Notes under the pieces: model-generated
Seen by the model: only the letters and a program-made list of their open reading frames with translations
Told to the model about the DNA's origin: nothing
Databases searched by the model: none
In this document: positions 46,236 through 58,430 of the stretch, one piece after another
Layout: the number at the start of each line of letters is the position of its first letter
Numbering within the stretch: the first letter of the stretch is position 1
Source of the DNA: Adiantum capillus-veneris
Taxonomy: Eukaryota; Streptophyta; Polypodiopsida; Polypodiales; Pteridaceae
Length of the DNA stretch: 64,000 nucleotides
Reading direction: 5' to 3'
NCBI GenBank assembly: GCA_014529385.2
Contig: CM043949.1
Coordinates: 114,085,477-114,149,476 of the forward strand
Made by a program: the position numbers and the translations under genes

Positions 46236-46715
46236 TAGTTAATTTCTTGTCTAAACTATTATTAAGTTCATTAAAGTTTATCTTTGAGAACTACCAAGAA
46301 GGTCAGCAAGCCTTTTTTTCCTTTTTACAATGCCTGCTAGAGAATCAATTGTTGTTTCCCAAAATCGTGTCATGATGCAAGGTCATGTGGTCGTGTGGTT
46401 CGACGGTTGCCACAGGCTTTGAGAGTAAGCCATAGGCAGAAATCCTCAATAAACTCCCATAGAAATTCCTACAGAAATTTGAACCGCTCGACTCAATTTC
46501 AAGTAAACTTTCAATGGCATTCTTGAATAGATCTTTGTCAAAAGTGACTGAGTCTTTTGCACACTTCTCTATAGTTATAGAAGAGGCCAAACCTTCTACT
46601 CAGTGGAAAATCTAGAACTTAAACCTAATCAAGTATGTAAGCACAAAAACTTATTTAAGCTTAAAGCCTCTATATAGATAATACGTCAATTGCATCTATT
46701 TCCTCAGATAATCAA

Positions 46716-47388
46716 ATGCATTTTATTAAGCTTACTGCGATCCTCCAACATGATAAAGTAGAAGCCCTAAAAAAGGGTTATCACTTTGCTCATCTTGGTT
46801 GTGTACAAATATGTGTAAATCCCCTTTTTAGAGCAGGCCTAGCTGTATCATTGATTTTAGATACCAGACACAAAAATTTGCAGGATCAATTCCTTGGAGG
46901 AATTGGAAGCAACCTTGCAGATGGACCTATATATTTACAAGTTCGCCCAAAGTATATGTGTCGCTAGACGACCCCTATTTTGACTTAGCCTTAACTCTTG
47001 CAATAAAAATTGATGGTTGTGATCTAAAGCATTTAACTCCCAATGTAGAAATTTCCTTCTCTGTTTTAAGAAGAGTAATTAACTCCGGGCTACCAGGAAT
47101 ATATGAGAAAAAATTGACAGCGAGTGAGAAAAAAGATCATAAATAGAAAAACATCATTATGCGCTCAAATGATCATTCTCAGATGCTTTGCGTGATCCAA
47201 TTGCATGGTCCAAAGTAAAACTACCAGTAAATTGGGCAGTCGATATACAGCCTACACTACAAATAGAACTTATAAATAGAGTTCTAAGTGTAGATAGTAT
47301 AAATTCATCAAATTATTTAATTAGTTCACAAAAGCCCATTTTTTCTGCTATTGTGTATATAGCCCCTACAAAGTCTAGAGCTATATGA
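46716..47388 (+). pseudogene. Endogenous caulimovirus movement protein
   Basis: Seen in three frames: GYHFAHLGCVQICVNPLFRA (about 46,780), GLAVSLILDTRHKNLQDQFL, GGIGSNLADGPIYLQVRPKY, then after a shift at about 46,960 SLDDPYFDLALTLAIKIDG and SFSVLRRVINSG, and after stops and another shift WAVDIQPTLQIELI. The conserved order of Gly, Asn-Pro-Leu-Phe and the hydrophobic strands is that of the 30K movement-protein superfamily as found in Caulimoviridae, where the protein widens plasmodesmata for cell-to-cell spread. Upstream 46,330-46,715 has only shattered frames. Stops and at least two frameshifts show an old, non-functional integrated copy. Confidence 0.82.
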
Positions 47389-47935
47389 ATATAGGATTTC
47401 CAACATTTGAAAACCTTTGAAAATAAAGACAAAACCGTTTGCAGGCATTGCTTCAGACTCATTGGAAAACTAGACTCTTTCTCATCTGCTTTTAATATCT
47501 AGTTTTGCATGATTGAAGGAAAAGATTTTATTGTCTCTGACACCGATTAAATCTTTATAGCTCCTTATATAACTATGCGCGATCAAGCAAAACCTCGCCC
47601 CGATTTGCTACAAAGCACTTAACATACTGTCAAGTTGCATTTGCTTGAAAAGAAATTGAATGAATTGCATAAGTTGGTTACTAAGTCTGCTCATAAACTT
47701 GCTAATATGCAAATTCAATTACAACAACAACTTGACACATCTCCCTCCTCTATGCATACAGACTTAATTGTCCCCTCTTCCCTAGAGCTACCCTAATTCT
47801 CTTTCTATAAGCCCTCATTGCATCGTCGCTCTGGTCACTCTTGCAAAAAATCCGTCCTTTAATTATGTCTTGAAAGTTGACCAAGAACATGATAGTTCTT
47901 TAGACATTGAACCGGGGTGGGAAGACTAAAAAGCT

Positions 47936-49330
47936 ATGGAGCAGCTTTATTCCGAGCCACGAAGTGGCTTATGTGATGAAGATGATAGAGTTATTTACAC
48001 TCTTGCTTGTTGCCGCAAAAATCACAACAAACTAATTGATAACACAAGTAAACCGCCATCTAAAAACCCTAAAGGTGTAACCATAGAATCCATTGACTAC
48101 AAATGGACTGAAGACCAACTTCAGCCAATATGGGACATGTGAACGGCACAACACAGAGTTGGAATTAAAGATTATGGTCCTACATTTTTCTATGGTGACT
48201 GGGATCAGTTTGATTCTTTCTACGATGAAAGAGTTTACAATGGCCTTCCAGCAGAAATTATTCCTGACAACCTTCCAGCTCCTCCAATAGAACTTGATAG
48301 TCCTTTTTCTGAGGAAGAATCATGAATTGATGATTCACAAGCTGAAATCCCTCTAGTGCCATTACAGATGGAAAAAGATGAACCTATGGAAGAAGCCTCT
48401 ACAAGTAATCCCCAAGCTCCTAAAAATCCCCAATTGGTGCAAGGTATAAAAGAAGTAGTTGACATTATTTTTTACAAAATTGATAATTTAGAACAAGAGG
48501 ATATCATTCTTGTTCTAGAATACACACATAATTGGATCTATCAACAAATGTTATTTGGACAAATGTGACAACAAACTGCAGTAGAAGCTGCAGTTAATGG
48601 TTTTAGAGGTATCCTTAAACGGTGGTGGAAAATGTTACTTCTAGAGATCAAAAAATCTATCATATGACCTGCTAGTAATGCCTCGCCTCTCTTACTCCTG
48701 ATAGAAAGCATAGACAAAGAATTTATTGGACATCAGGAAGATCAAGAAATGCTAGCCTTACAAGCCTTTCATGAGGCTCAAATCTGTAACTTCTCCTTTA
48801 TTTGGGATTTTTGTATTTATTGTAGAAACCTGATATACAAAACAAGAAAATACCATTTTGGGGAAATCAAAGCAGAATTTGTGCACAAACTACCAAAAGC
48901 AATTACAAAGCTCCTTATTGAGAAGCTGGATAACCAAAATCTAAATCTCCAAACAACAACTATTGGATATATAATCCAAGATCTATAGGTGGTCATATAG
49001 GAACTCTGTATTCAAAAGTAGGCATAAAAAGAATTGGATTCCAAACCTTCGAAGAAATTCTGTAAACAGAATTACTACTCCAGAGATTTTGGATGTGCAG
49101 ACAAAAAGAAAAAATGTTTCTACAAGCATTCAAAGAAGGGAAAGAAGGAGAAGAATTTTAGAAGGAAACCCAAGCACACGTTTTTCAAAAAATGTAAGTC
49201 CACATCCTCAAAGTATGACAATAAATATTTTATTTGTGGCAAGCAAGGTCATTGGCCTTCAGAATGTCCAAAGATGAAAAAATAAGTAGCATTCAAGAAT
49301 ATCATTCTTGAAGATGGATATAGCTACTCT
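47936..49330 (+). pseudogene. Endogenous caulimovirus coat protein region with zinc knuckle
   Basis: One main frame with several stops: an acidic linker (about 48,170-48,420), LRGILKRWW-like helix text near 48,605, EDQEMLALQAFHEAQICNF and IWDFCIYCRNLIYKTRKYHF (about 48,740-48,860), LNLQTTTIGYIIQDL, a strongly basic stretch (about 49,090-49,200, Lys/Arg-rich RNA/DNA-binding type) and the knuckle YFICGKQGHWPSECP. The first Cys of the CX2CX4HX4C knuckle is Tyr. This layout (basic arm then a single knuckle) matches the Caulimoviridae coat protein. About four internal stops; inactive. Confidence 0.82.
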
Positions 49331-49965
49331 GAGCTATCTTCCACAGATATCTCTGATTTCAAGCTTAATATTACTCAACTTGAAATAAAAATGCCTTCAA
49401 CAGAAGAAAGCAGTTATGACTCCGACTGGAGCCTTCAAGATTGCCCTATTGCAATGAATGTAATGAGCTTAGAAGACTTCATGCCTACTCCCTTCAGCCC
49501 GCAACAATAGAAAAGGTTTTCCGAAGGAAAACAACAATTCCAACATAACAACTCTGCTTCAAGAAATTCAAATTCAAATTAGGTAAAAAGATGTTTTCTC
49601 AACAAAACACTAAGAAGCATATACTTATCAGAAGCAGCTCAAAAATGCTCTACGCGAGGCTGACAAACCCAAAGCCCCAGCTTTAGAACGAATGGTCATT
49701 CCATCCTTGGCCACTAAAATGAAACTAAAAAAAATTAAAACAAGTTAGCCTCTCTTTGATCACAACTTCATCAGCAATCTGGTCTTAGGCAAAATCAAAG
49801 CTAGACCTCTCCATGAGTTGCCACCAGGAAGAACACCCTCCAATTCCTCTAGTTCTAATGAAGAAGTTTCTGATTTTCCTCAAGAAATTCCATCCACATC
49901 TCTTCATACACATGATCACTTTTACAAAGAATTTTGTCAAAAAGAGCAGGAATTGCGCCAATGAG
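49331..49965 (+). pseudogene. Endogenous caulimovirus: region after the coat protein, truncated
   Basis: The frame continues with SYSELSSTDISDFKLNITQL and an acidic stretch to a TAG near 49,509; beyond it only short frames remain. The protease, RT and RNase H expected next in the family are absent; the viral text stops where the TAGCAT-rich array begins. Confidence 0.55.
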
Positions 49966-50640
49966 AGCTCATGTTAGAAAAATACCCCGTATGATAACTA
50001 TCATACATCGCATGCTAATTAGTAAACCAGCATAGCAAGAAAATCTTGGTATGATAGTTAGCATAATGTGTATGCTAGTTAGCATAGTGGGCATGGTGAT
50101 TAGAATACAGTGTATGCTAGTTAGCATACCCAATACATGGAATTCTATACATGTTATGCTATCTAGCATAAATGTTGAGTATGTTCTATATATAGGGTAT
50201 GGTAGTTAGCATACCCTATTATGTTAGTCATGACATTGTATGCTAGTTATCATATTGGGGGAGACTTTCAGCATCCTATGTATACTAGTCAGCATGGAAT
50301 GTATTGTAGATAGCATAGTGTGGATAATATGAACCCTTATATCTAAATGGAATACAAAATATGGTAACATGCAGCATCTGTCAATTTACTAGCACAACTA
50401 GTATGCTAGCTAGCATATTTGATATGCTAACTAACACATTGGGTATACTGTCTAGCATACCTCATTTGATAACTATCATGCATCTCATGATAATTAGTAA
50501 AACAAGTAAAACAAAAAATACAGATATGCTACTTAGCATAGTGGGCATGGTGGTTAGTATACTTTTTATGCTATTTAGTGATGGGATTAGTCGATGTGGA
50601 AGTCTACTCCTTGATCACCAATGATTAGCACTAGGCTATG
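49966..50640. repeat. Second TAGCAT/ATGCTAGTTAGCAT-rich array
   Basis: TATGCTAGTTAGCATA occurs exactly at about 50,080 and 50,112, with many variants (TGATAGTTAGCATA, TGCTAGCTAGCATA, ATGATAACTATCAT). It uses the same vocabulary as 6,970-8,050, with shorter and more diverged units. No coding potential. Confidence 0.8.
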
Positions 50641-50730
50641 GAGGGTGAAGCCTTAGCTTAACCATGGTGTTAGTTTAGGGTTGGAGAGATGGTAAACATG
50701 GTTTCGTTAGGTTGTGTCAAAACCAAGATC

Positions 50731-50731
<1 letters not shown>

Positions 50732-50797
<66 letters not shown>
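50732..50797. repeat. (TA)n(GA)n microsatellite
   Basis: TA run passing into a GA run. 50,640-51,180 otherwise shows no gene. Confidence 0.9.
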
Positions 50798-50799
<2 letters not shown>

Positions 50800-51182
50800 A
50801 GACACAATGATAGGACTCAAAGTTCAATTTCTTGATTAGAAAATAGCAACTATATAGGCTTGGTGCTTTACAATCATTGGCCAATGGGTTTCATCATGTT
50901 GCTACTGGACCATGTCATCATCTATCCTTTCGTAGAGGTGGCTTGAGGGATTTCCCACATGGTGCCACAAGTTGGGCTTACCCTAACAATTAGCATACCC
51001 AACTAGGATATGTATGTGTTAGCGGGTCACCGGCGAACGGACGTCTGTAGCATAGCTATCGGGCACTAGCATATTGTCAATAATCAAGAAAGTGACTCGA
51101 ATGAGGCGTGAAGATTCTTTGAGATTGTCAATCTCAAGAAGTGAACCCTAACAAGCAAACACACCAACTTAATAAGAAAACC

Positions 51183-51278
51183 AACACTCAATGATCAAGG
51201 AAATTTGCCCATGTCCTTTCTCACAGTTGTAACACTCAATGATCAAGGAAATTTGCCCATGTCCTTTCTCACAGTTGT
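51183..51278. repeat. Perfect 48-bp tandem duplication
   Basis: 51,183-51,230 and 51,231-51,278 are identical (AACACTCAATGATCAAGG ... CTCACAGTTGT). Confidence 0.95.
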
Positions 51279-51379
51279 AGGTCATCCCGCCATTTTGGCA
51301 CTTGAATGGACTCAAAATGTAATGAAACTTTAGGAGGAGGTCTAGGAAACCTAGGGCACTATCCTACCAAGTTTGGTTG

Positions 51380-53990
51380 CAATCCAACAAGGTACTAGAA
51401 TCACGATCCATCATGAAAAAGGTCTTGAAAACTACAGCAACTCAGTCCAAAAAGGTTGTTACTCGCTTCTTCGAGATAGCTTTTGTCGATTCTTCAGGTA
51501 TGCCAATGATGAAATATTCCTTGTGGTTGCTCTGCTTCCTTTGTTTTCACTTTGGCGCCATGCTCCGAGATGTAGCTATCTATCTCCCCCTTTTTTGCTT
51601 TCATACTCACAAACTTTGTTAGCTTCCTTTAACATCTTTTGTAAGCCAGGGAGTTATATCATAGACATCTTCATCGCAAAATTTTGTGTTGGTTGCCTCA
51701 TTTATGTAGACATCAAGAGTCACTAGTATTCAACTCCATCCAAAGGGTTCCTTAATATAATCTTCATCTTCTATTGAATGCTCCAGGATGCAATCTTCCT
51801 TTCTAAGACTCCCATATTCTGATGCCCCACACATCCAAATGTGCACTTTTCTTTGCAGCCAATCAAGTAACTCCTTTTCCTCTTCAATAGTGGAGTGTAA
51901 TTCTTCCCCCAGGGTTTGCTCTACATCTTTATAACTATAATATTTGACACGAATTTTTGTAGTGACTTCTCTGTGTCTCAAGTAGATATAGTCATAAGCC
52001 CCAGTCTTGTACTATTTTGAGCTGACACATGAATGGTCTGCCCTATATGATATCAAAGTTGCTGCTCTTGTCAAAATTCATTATGACAGATGTGTGCTTA
52101 TACTCAATGCCACATGAGGATACAATGAAATGTTCTAGCATTCTTATTGGTCTCTCTACGTATCCATCAGCTAATTGCAATTTCAATCAAGTTTTCCTAA
52201 GAGTAGGCTTTCCCCATTTTTCCCACATTGTTTTGGTTGCAATGGAAATTCTTGTCCCACTATCTAATATAGATATCGTCTTTACTCCTTTGTACTCAAG
52301 GGGTAAGGTGGTGTTTCCTTCTTCTCCTTCACAGTAGTCACCCATCTTATTTACTGGTACTGGCTTTGTCTGTGGCTTCTTAGGTGATGTGTCATCCATG
52401 TTTTTGTTCGCAAGCTAGTCATGTGAAGGGATTTTCAACCCCATCTTTTCTAGGTGTTTGCCCATTTAGTCCCATAGATACGGTCTAGTTTTTAGCAACT
52501 CTTTGAGATAAAGTGTGCATTGTATAGGAGAAGACATCAATTCATGCAATCTCTTGGTATCCATCCTTTTTGGTGTCGCTTTCCACTAAGAAGATACCAC
52601 TTTAACCTTAGATTTTGTTTTGAGTTCTCCTATGAAAGATGGAAAAGTCTATAGAGAGCGTGATTTACTCTCTTCAGATGCGACAGACCTGGCATCCTCA
52701 TATAGAGATCGTGTATCCCGTGGGGAAAATTTGTGATCCATGATTATTTCAGGGATAGGTGTTGATTGTAACGTAGCACTACCATCTTTATGGTTTTTAA
52801 TCGATTCCCATAAGGATTGTGGCCACGGTTCTTCTACCTCTGGAATTGGCATTACTGCTTGTGAGCCCACCCCATCACTAGTATTGGCTACTTCCCTTGT
52901 ATCTAAGGTGCCTCAAATCTTGACTCTTCTTGGTCTATGTTTACAATACCATGGATCTCCATTTCCTGGATTTTTTATGATTAGCACCTTCATTTTTGGA
53001 TCATCTGGAACATGTGGTTCCATAAGATCTTGGGCCATCTAGATGAGATCCTTGCACATTTGCAACCTTTATTTTTCATACCCTGGATGAGGATATGTGA
53101 GCCATCTATGCTCTTGGGTCTGATTGGGTTTTACACTAGCTTCATAGGCCTTCAAATTTGCATCTAAGGGTTCAAAGACTTTGTCGACCAAGACTGAACG
53201 TGTCGAGTTAGTCTTTGACTCTTTAGGTCCCTTTGCATTTTCCTTGCTTTGTTGCTTGTGTTTAAGTTTTTGTTTTGTTTGATGTAGTTCAGCTTCCAAA
53301 GCATCTTTTTCATGTAGCCTCTTTGCTTTCATTTTGTCCCTTTGGGATTTCCACAATGCTCTTCCAATTCTCACAATTATGTTTTTTATTTCTATTTGAG
53401 GTGGCAATGTGTCTTCCTCCTCAACGATTGCATTTTTGATAGCTTCTTGAGCTTGAGCTCAAGTCATCACCTTTAAAGGAATTCTGGGTTCTACCTCGGA
53501 TCCACTTGAAGAAGGCATCATGCCTACAACATTTATTGCTGCTTTCCTGTTGTAGTTTGTCTTCCTAGCACAATGTTGGAGTACATGGTCTCTCCCACAA
53601 CCATCACAGAATCCAAATAATTCTATTTGTGCACCCTAAATTGGACAACCTCATGCCCAATGGTCACCTCCACATTCATAGCATGTACCTTCTTGTTTCA
53701 TAGTTGGTGATCTAGCCAATGGTTGTTGTTGCCTTGTAAGGATGTTCTTTTGACCATACTCTTGATTGGCTATGAACATGAGCGTATTTGCATCCATGGA
53801 GTATTGGATTTTCACGGGTTGACATGTGTTGGCTGAGTGTAGTTTACTACTACTCTACCATCATTCAAAAGAGGTGGTTGTTTCCCTAGCACACATTGTG
53901 GATTTGGCTGAGTGTTACACCATGGAGTGGGGTGATCCCCTCCACCAGTCTCACATTTCCTCAATTGAGGTTGTCACACATTTAAGTTCT
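51380..53990 (-). pseudogene. LTR-retrotransposon gag-protease remnant
   Basis: Minus strand, in order: NQEYGQKNILTRQQQPLARS (about 53,750), two knuckle-like motifs CYECGGDHWA-stop-GC (about 53,685) and CDGCGRDHVLQHC (about 53,610), both CX2CX3HX4C; a Lys/Glu/Gln-rich coiled-coil-like stretch (KRLHEKDALEAELHQTKQKL, about 53,300); an acidic/Pro linker; then a retropepsin TISILDSGTRISIATKTMWE (DSG, about 52,270) with KWGKPTLRKT and GRPF-like text near 52,040. Downstream to 51,730 the text is acidic (EEKELLDWLQRKVHIWMCG). Function by family: particle assembly and polyprotein cleavage. RT and integrase are absent. Stops every few hundred bases. Confidence 0.72.
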
Positions 53991-54019
53991 ATTTTTAGCT
54001 TTGGTTTATTCTTCTAATC

Positions 54020-55600
54020 ACCCCCTTGACCACTTGATCAATGATTGGTTCCCAAGAAGTTTGAATACGTAACATTCAATGCACTAGTAGCTTGTGTGTA
54101 GCATAAATTGATAACATAGGGAGCATTTCATTAAGAACAAGTTCCGAATGAGCATAAAGAGATAGTACTTAATTTGAAAAATCAACATAGCAATGTACAC
54201 CTAGCTAATTTGGCATTGACAATACTTGAAAAGAGAGAGAAATGGGACAATTGACCACAGTTGAGGGCCGGATTTACATAAAGCCGGTCCCCCCTCCATA
54301 AAGGATTTGTATTATAGCTTCTGCCGATGAAAGGAGAATTTTGAACAATAAAATTCTTGTGTTCCTTGACAATACTCATTGGTGCAATGAAGATGGAAGC
54401 TTCAGGCACCAAATTATGCTTGAAAAACACACCTAATGTCCCTAGCCTCAGTCCTCCCAAGACCTCACACACCTTCAAAAATGGTGAGAGCTAGCAGGGA
54501 ATGAGGATAGATTGAGAGGAAGAAGGTGTATCTTACAAGAAAGAAGTATTCTCCTCACATAACTACTCCAATAGCATAGATTAGCTTAGTAATTAGCATG
54601 GTAGAGGAGATGAGCATGCCATTGAAGGTTGGTTCTTGGTTGGATTTGCATTCCATAGCCAAGAGTTGTTGGTGTAGACCTATACTTATCAATGATTGGA
54701 GAAGGAGATGGAGTTATTCTTGCACACATGAGTTGTGTGTGTGTGTGTGTGTGTGTAGAAAAGTTTAAGTAAAAAATGCAACCCTCTCTCTATGTTGGTC
54801 GAACCCTCTAGCTGGCCTCCCATTGGCTCCTATAAAGCGTAGCCAATCACAAATTAGAAGCATAATTGATAGCCTTGTGACATTTGTCCTCATATTCCCT
54901 TTTGTGAGAGATTTAAGTAACTTAATAATTCATTTAAACTCCCATAAGACCTTTTAGTCTTCTGACCAATAGGAATTAGGAAAGACATTGGGTTGATGGA
55001 TGCTCATTGGACCCCTTGGTAGACTGTGTCCAATACTCTTCTAGGGAGCTTAATTTCTATTGGTTCTTTTAACAGGAAAATTTAAATTGATTAGACTAAT
55101 TTTTCTCTAGGTAATTCTTATTGGTCCACCTCTATGGCCATCCAATAGGATTTGAGGGAAGATTGGGGGCAACTAGCCTAGGAGCTTGACATGTACCCAG
55201 TATTCCCTCTGGAGAGAGCTTGAGTGTGTGTGTGTGTGTGTGTGTGTTTTTTTTTTTTTTTCTTTCCTCCCCTACTCTTAGGGCTGCCCCCTCCTGGATA
55301 GGGATGTGGGAAGACTTTTGAGTCTTCCCACCACCATCCAATTTTCCCAGCTTTGACCATTTTGACTTTTCAATTAAAGTTTTGGAACCTTAGCCTGTGG
55401 AAGTCTTAAAGAAGCTGAGTGGTTAGGTCTTAAGCCCCATTGAAGCACATTTCTCTTTTGCAGATTGTCCCCTTTTAGATCCTTGACAGATATTGCTCTG
55501 GTAGCTTTACCAATATTCTAGATTTTACTCCCCTAGTACTTTCCCCATATTAAATGATGAGTTTAACATGAGAAAATCATTTGGGAGAATTAGATATTAG
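54020..55600 (-). repeat. Chromovirus copy 2: LTR-like block
   Basis: Co-linear with 58,425-60,280, beginning GACCACTTGATCAATGATTGG and including GGTCTTGGGAGGACTGAGG on the minus strand near 54,470 and the CAATCACAAATTAGAAGCAT segment near 54,845. Exact TG...CA ends were not resolved. Contains (GT)n tracts at about 54,738 and 55,224 and T16 at about 55,247. Short Lys-rich reading frames within it are not genes. Confidence 0.65.
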
Positions 55601-58430
55601 TTTTTATGAGATTGTCTCTCTCTTGAAATTATAATTGTCCTCAACTATGAGGTAGAGAAGATAAATCCTAGTCATTAGTCCGTTTGCCAGCGGGTAGAGG
55701 ATCCCTATTTTGCCCTACAACACCATTCTAGAATGAATGACTAGTTCATTTGGTGCTTATGAGCCTTAGCTACCACAAGCATGTCTGCACTTTAGTTTGT
55801 ATAATTCTTCCATAGTAGAGTGACAAACTCTAAATTGGTGTATGGGAGACGTCTCTCCACAAACATGATCCAAAGCATGTATACTTATTAACATTTGTGC
55901 ACAATAAAAGAAAAAGAGAGTCTTATAAGACAAAAACTTTGTTCATTTGAGCATATTTACGTTTGCTTACTCTAGAGAATCATTGTAAACATTGGACAAG
56001 GTTTAGGTTATCCTTTAATTGTATGCCTTGTATCCATCTAGCATCTTCAAAAGGATAATTTTTAAGCTTGATAAGTATCATCGGATAGTCTTACCACCTC
56101 GTAATACCTTGCCTTCATGTCAGAGAATGGACTTGCGGTGCAACACCTCTTCTTGGTCCTCTATCTCCGGTGGGTCTTCAATGGTTTCTTCTTGAGGTGG
56201 CTCTCCTTTGTAAGGCTTTAGTAGGCTCACATGGAAAGCATTGTGTATGAGCCAATGGGTGGGAAAATTGAGTTGATAGGTCATCGCATCGATTGGCCTA
56301 AGAATCTGAAAGGGACCATAGTACCTTTTTGCTAACTTCACATAGTACTTTTGGTGTCCCGTAGGATTCTTGCATGTTGTGTGCCTTAATTGAACCTTGG
56401 GAAACTTCAGCAAGACCCAATCATTTTGTTTAAAGTCTAGGGATCTTCTATACTTATCAGCAGTAAACTTCTACCTTTGCTAAGAGATGGATATAGCATT
56501 GTTAATCATTTGGAATGATTCTTGCAAGTCTTGGCTATATTCATGTGCAACAAAAATCTTCCCATGGACCTTAAGTATCAGGGTACTTTTTTATCTTCCG
56601 TCTATCACCTCAAAAGATGCTTTTCTTGTGGAAGTATGTACAATGTTATTTGTAAGCATACTCTACTAAGGGTAAGTACTTCTCCCATTCGGATTTTTGA
56701 TCTACTTCTGTGACATAATATTTTAATAGATCAAGAATTTTTAGGTTAGCTATTTCACTTTGGCCATCCGTTTGGGGATGATAGGCTGAACAGAAGTTTA
56801 GCCTTGTACCTAAATTCTCAATGAAACCCTTCTAGAAGTTACTAGTCATTCTAGGATCTCTATCCATCACTATAGATTTGTGATATAAAAAGGGTTGCCA
56901 TTTGATGGGCCTTGATAGTCTTTTTTTGACAAGTATGAAATGTACTTGTTTGCTAAACTATCATCCATATTCCTGTATTCCCATGGATAGACTTGGGCAA
57001 TCCAAAGATAAAATCCATGGGTATGCTCTCCCATGGTGAATTAGGGATTGGCAAAGGCTAAAGCAATCTAGGATGCTTCTCGAGCTATCAAAAGTCGTCT
57101 TTTGGCATACCACACATTTTGAAACGTACTCCTGGATGTTTGCTTTCATGGTAGGCCAAAAGAAATATGTTTCTATCCCTTTTAGGGTAGACTAAATCTC
57201 TCTATGCCCCGCATAAGGAGGAGCATGAGATTCATACATTACTTTCTCACGTAGTGAGTTTGTAACACATCGCCTATTCATTAGGAAGAGAATGGGGTCT
57301 GGGAGGGCCTCTTTATTTGGCAGTACAAGGAATGGCTAATTTTTTCTTAATAGTAATTGGAAATCCCTCTTTAAAACCAAGAGGTGAGAATAAAAAGAAA
57401 ATTAAGGGCCTTTCCATGGTTTCTACAAGTCAATGTTGTAGTTTGAGTGGTTTTAAACTTGATATATGGAAAAAGGAAGGTTTTCCTCTTGAAAGGTTCA
57501 AATGGAAAGTATTTTTAAATGAGGAATCTTACAAGAATTTATTGGAGAGTTGCATGAGATGTGGAAAGTTGAGGGGAACATCAATCATTACATTGAAACG
57601 TGGAGGGGAAAAATAACAAGCCATGTTGGACTTTTCAATAAAATATAGATATTGGGGGGATCTTGAAGAAAGTGGGGGCATGTGGGAGGGCGCATGTGAT
57701 TGAGAGCCCTTGATCTAGGCAAAGATCTAAGGGTTGGGAGTCACCACTTCAAGAGAAAAGGCCCTTTTCAAGGGCCCTTGATCTAGGCAAAGATCCAAGG
57801 GTGCAGATTGTCCCCTCTCTTGACTTGAGGATCTTGGACCTCAACTGTTGATCCCACCACCATCCAATGGCCAAATTTGAACTACATTCCCACTCACTTT
57901 TATAAATCTATGATGGCCCTTCAAAACAGCTAGTAGTTTCTCCACTCCATGAATAAAATGGTCATCCATATCTCTCCAAAAAACTCCTCTTGGAATCTTT
58001 CAAACCCTCTGCCATACCCACCATTTTGGGACACAGTCAGCCTTCCATTTGTACAGTCCCTAATTCTTTTTATAATCTTGTGGCAATTTAAAAGGCCGTC
58101 CTAGGCCCCATTCCCTTCCCATTCCATAAAGAAGATAACTATGTTGTAGGGTAACTGGATCTTCCTTCTTCCCTAGTGCAAGGGCTGAAATCACATCTCT
58201 AAAATCGGGATCAATAGCGTACTCATCTATCATAGAAAATATATCATTGTGAGTTGCAATAAATACCCCATTCACTCTCGGTCATCTTGAGAGTGCATCG
58301 GCCACTTGATTATGCTTGTCAGCAACAATGAGACCAAAAGTGAAAATTAAATTGCGAAAGGAATTTGACCACCTCATTTGTTTGTCAGAGAGCTTGGTCT
58401 ACGTCATCGAGTACTTAAGACTTGGTCGAC
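55571..58430 (-). pseudogene. Chromovirus copy 2: RNase H end, integrase, chromodomain
   Basis: Minus strand from 58,410: RWSNSFRNLIFTF and NQVADALSR (RNase H end); HNDIFSMIDEYAIDPDFRDV and TLQHSYLLYG; a TIR insertion (57,284-58,120); RRCVTNSLREKVMYESHAPP and CVVCQKTTFD (integrase HHCC); MDRDPRMTSNF and YHPQTDGQSEIANLKILDLL (second Asp and the Glu retained); KVHGKIFVAHEYSQDLQESF; GHQKYYVKLAKRYYGPFQIL; and a decayed chromodomain near 56,130-56,010. Upstream gag, protease and RT are missing: the frame stops at about 58,412 where LTR-like DNA of copy 3 begins. Frameshifts are numerous. Confidence 0.85.
57284..58120. mobile_element. Non-autonomous TIR transposon, about 836 bp, in chromovirus copy 2
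   Basis: Left end GGAAGAGAATGGGGTCTG and the reverse complement of the right end GGAAGGGAATGGGGCCTA are imperfect inverted repeats of about 30 bp. Flanks ATTCATTA and ATTCCATA look like an eroded 8-bp target duplication. Removing it joins LLYG to RRCVTNSLREKV, the order expected between RNase H and integrase. Inside, CTTGATCTAGGCAAAGATC occurs twice (about 57,710 and 57,778). No transposase. The 8-bp duplication suggests hAT-like, unproven. Confidence 0.7.

Noticed and set aside
46380-46440. tRNA-like text GTGGTCGTGTGGTTCGACGG
   Set aside because: No cloverleaf pairing and no paired A/B box spacing; it lies in the decayed leader of the pararetrovirus.
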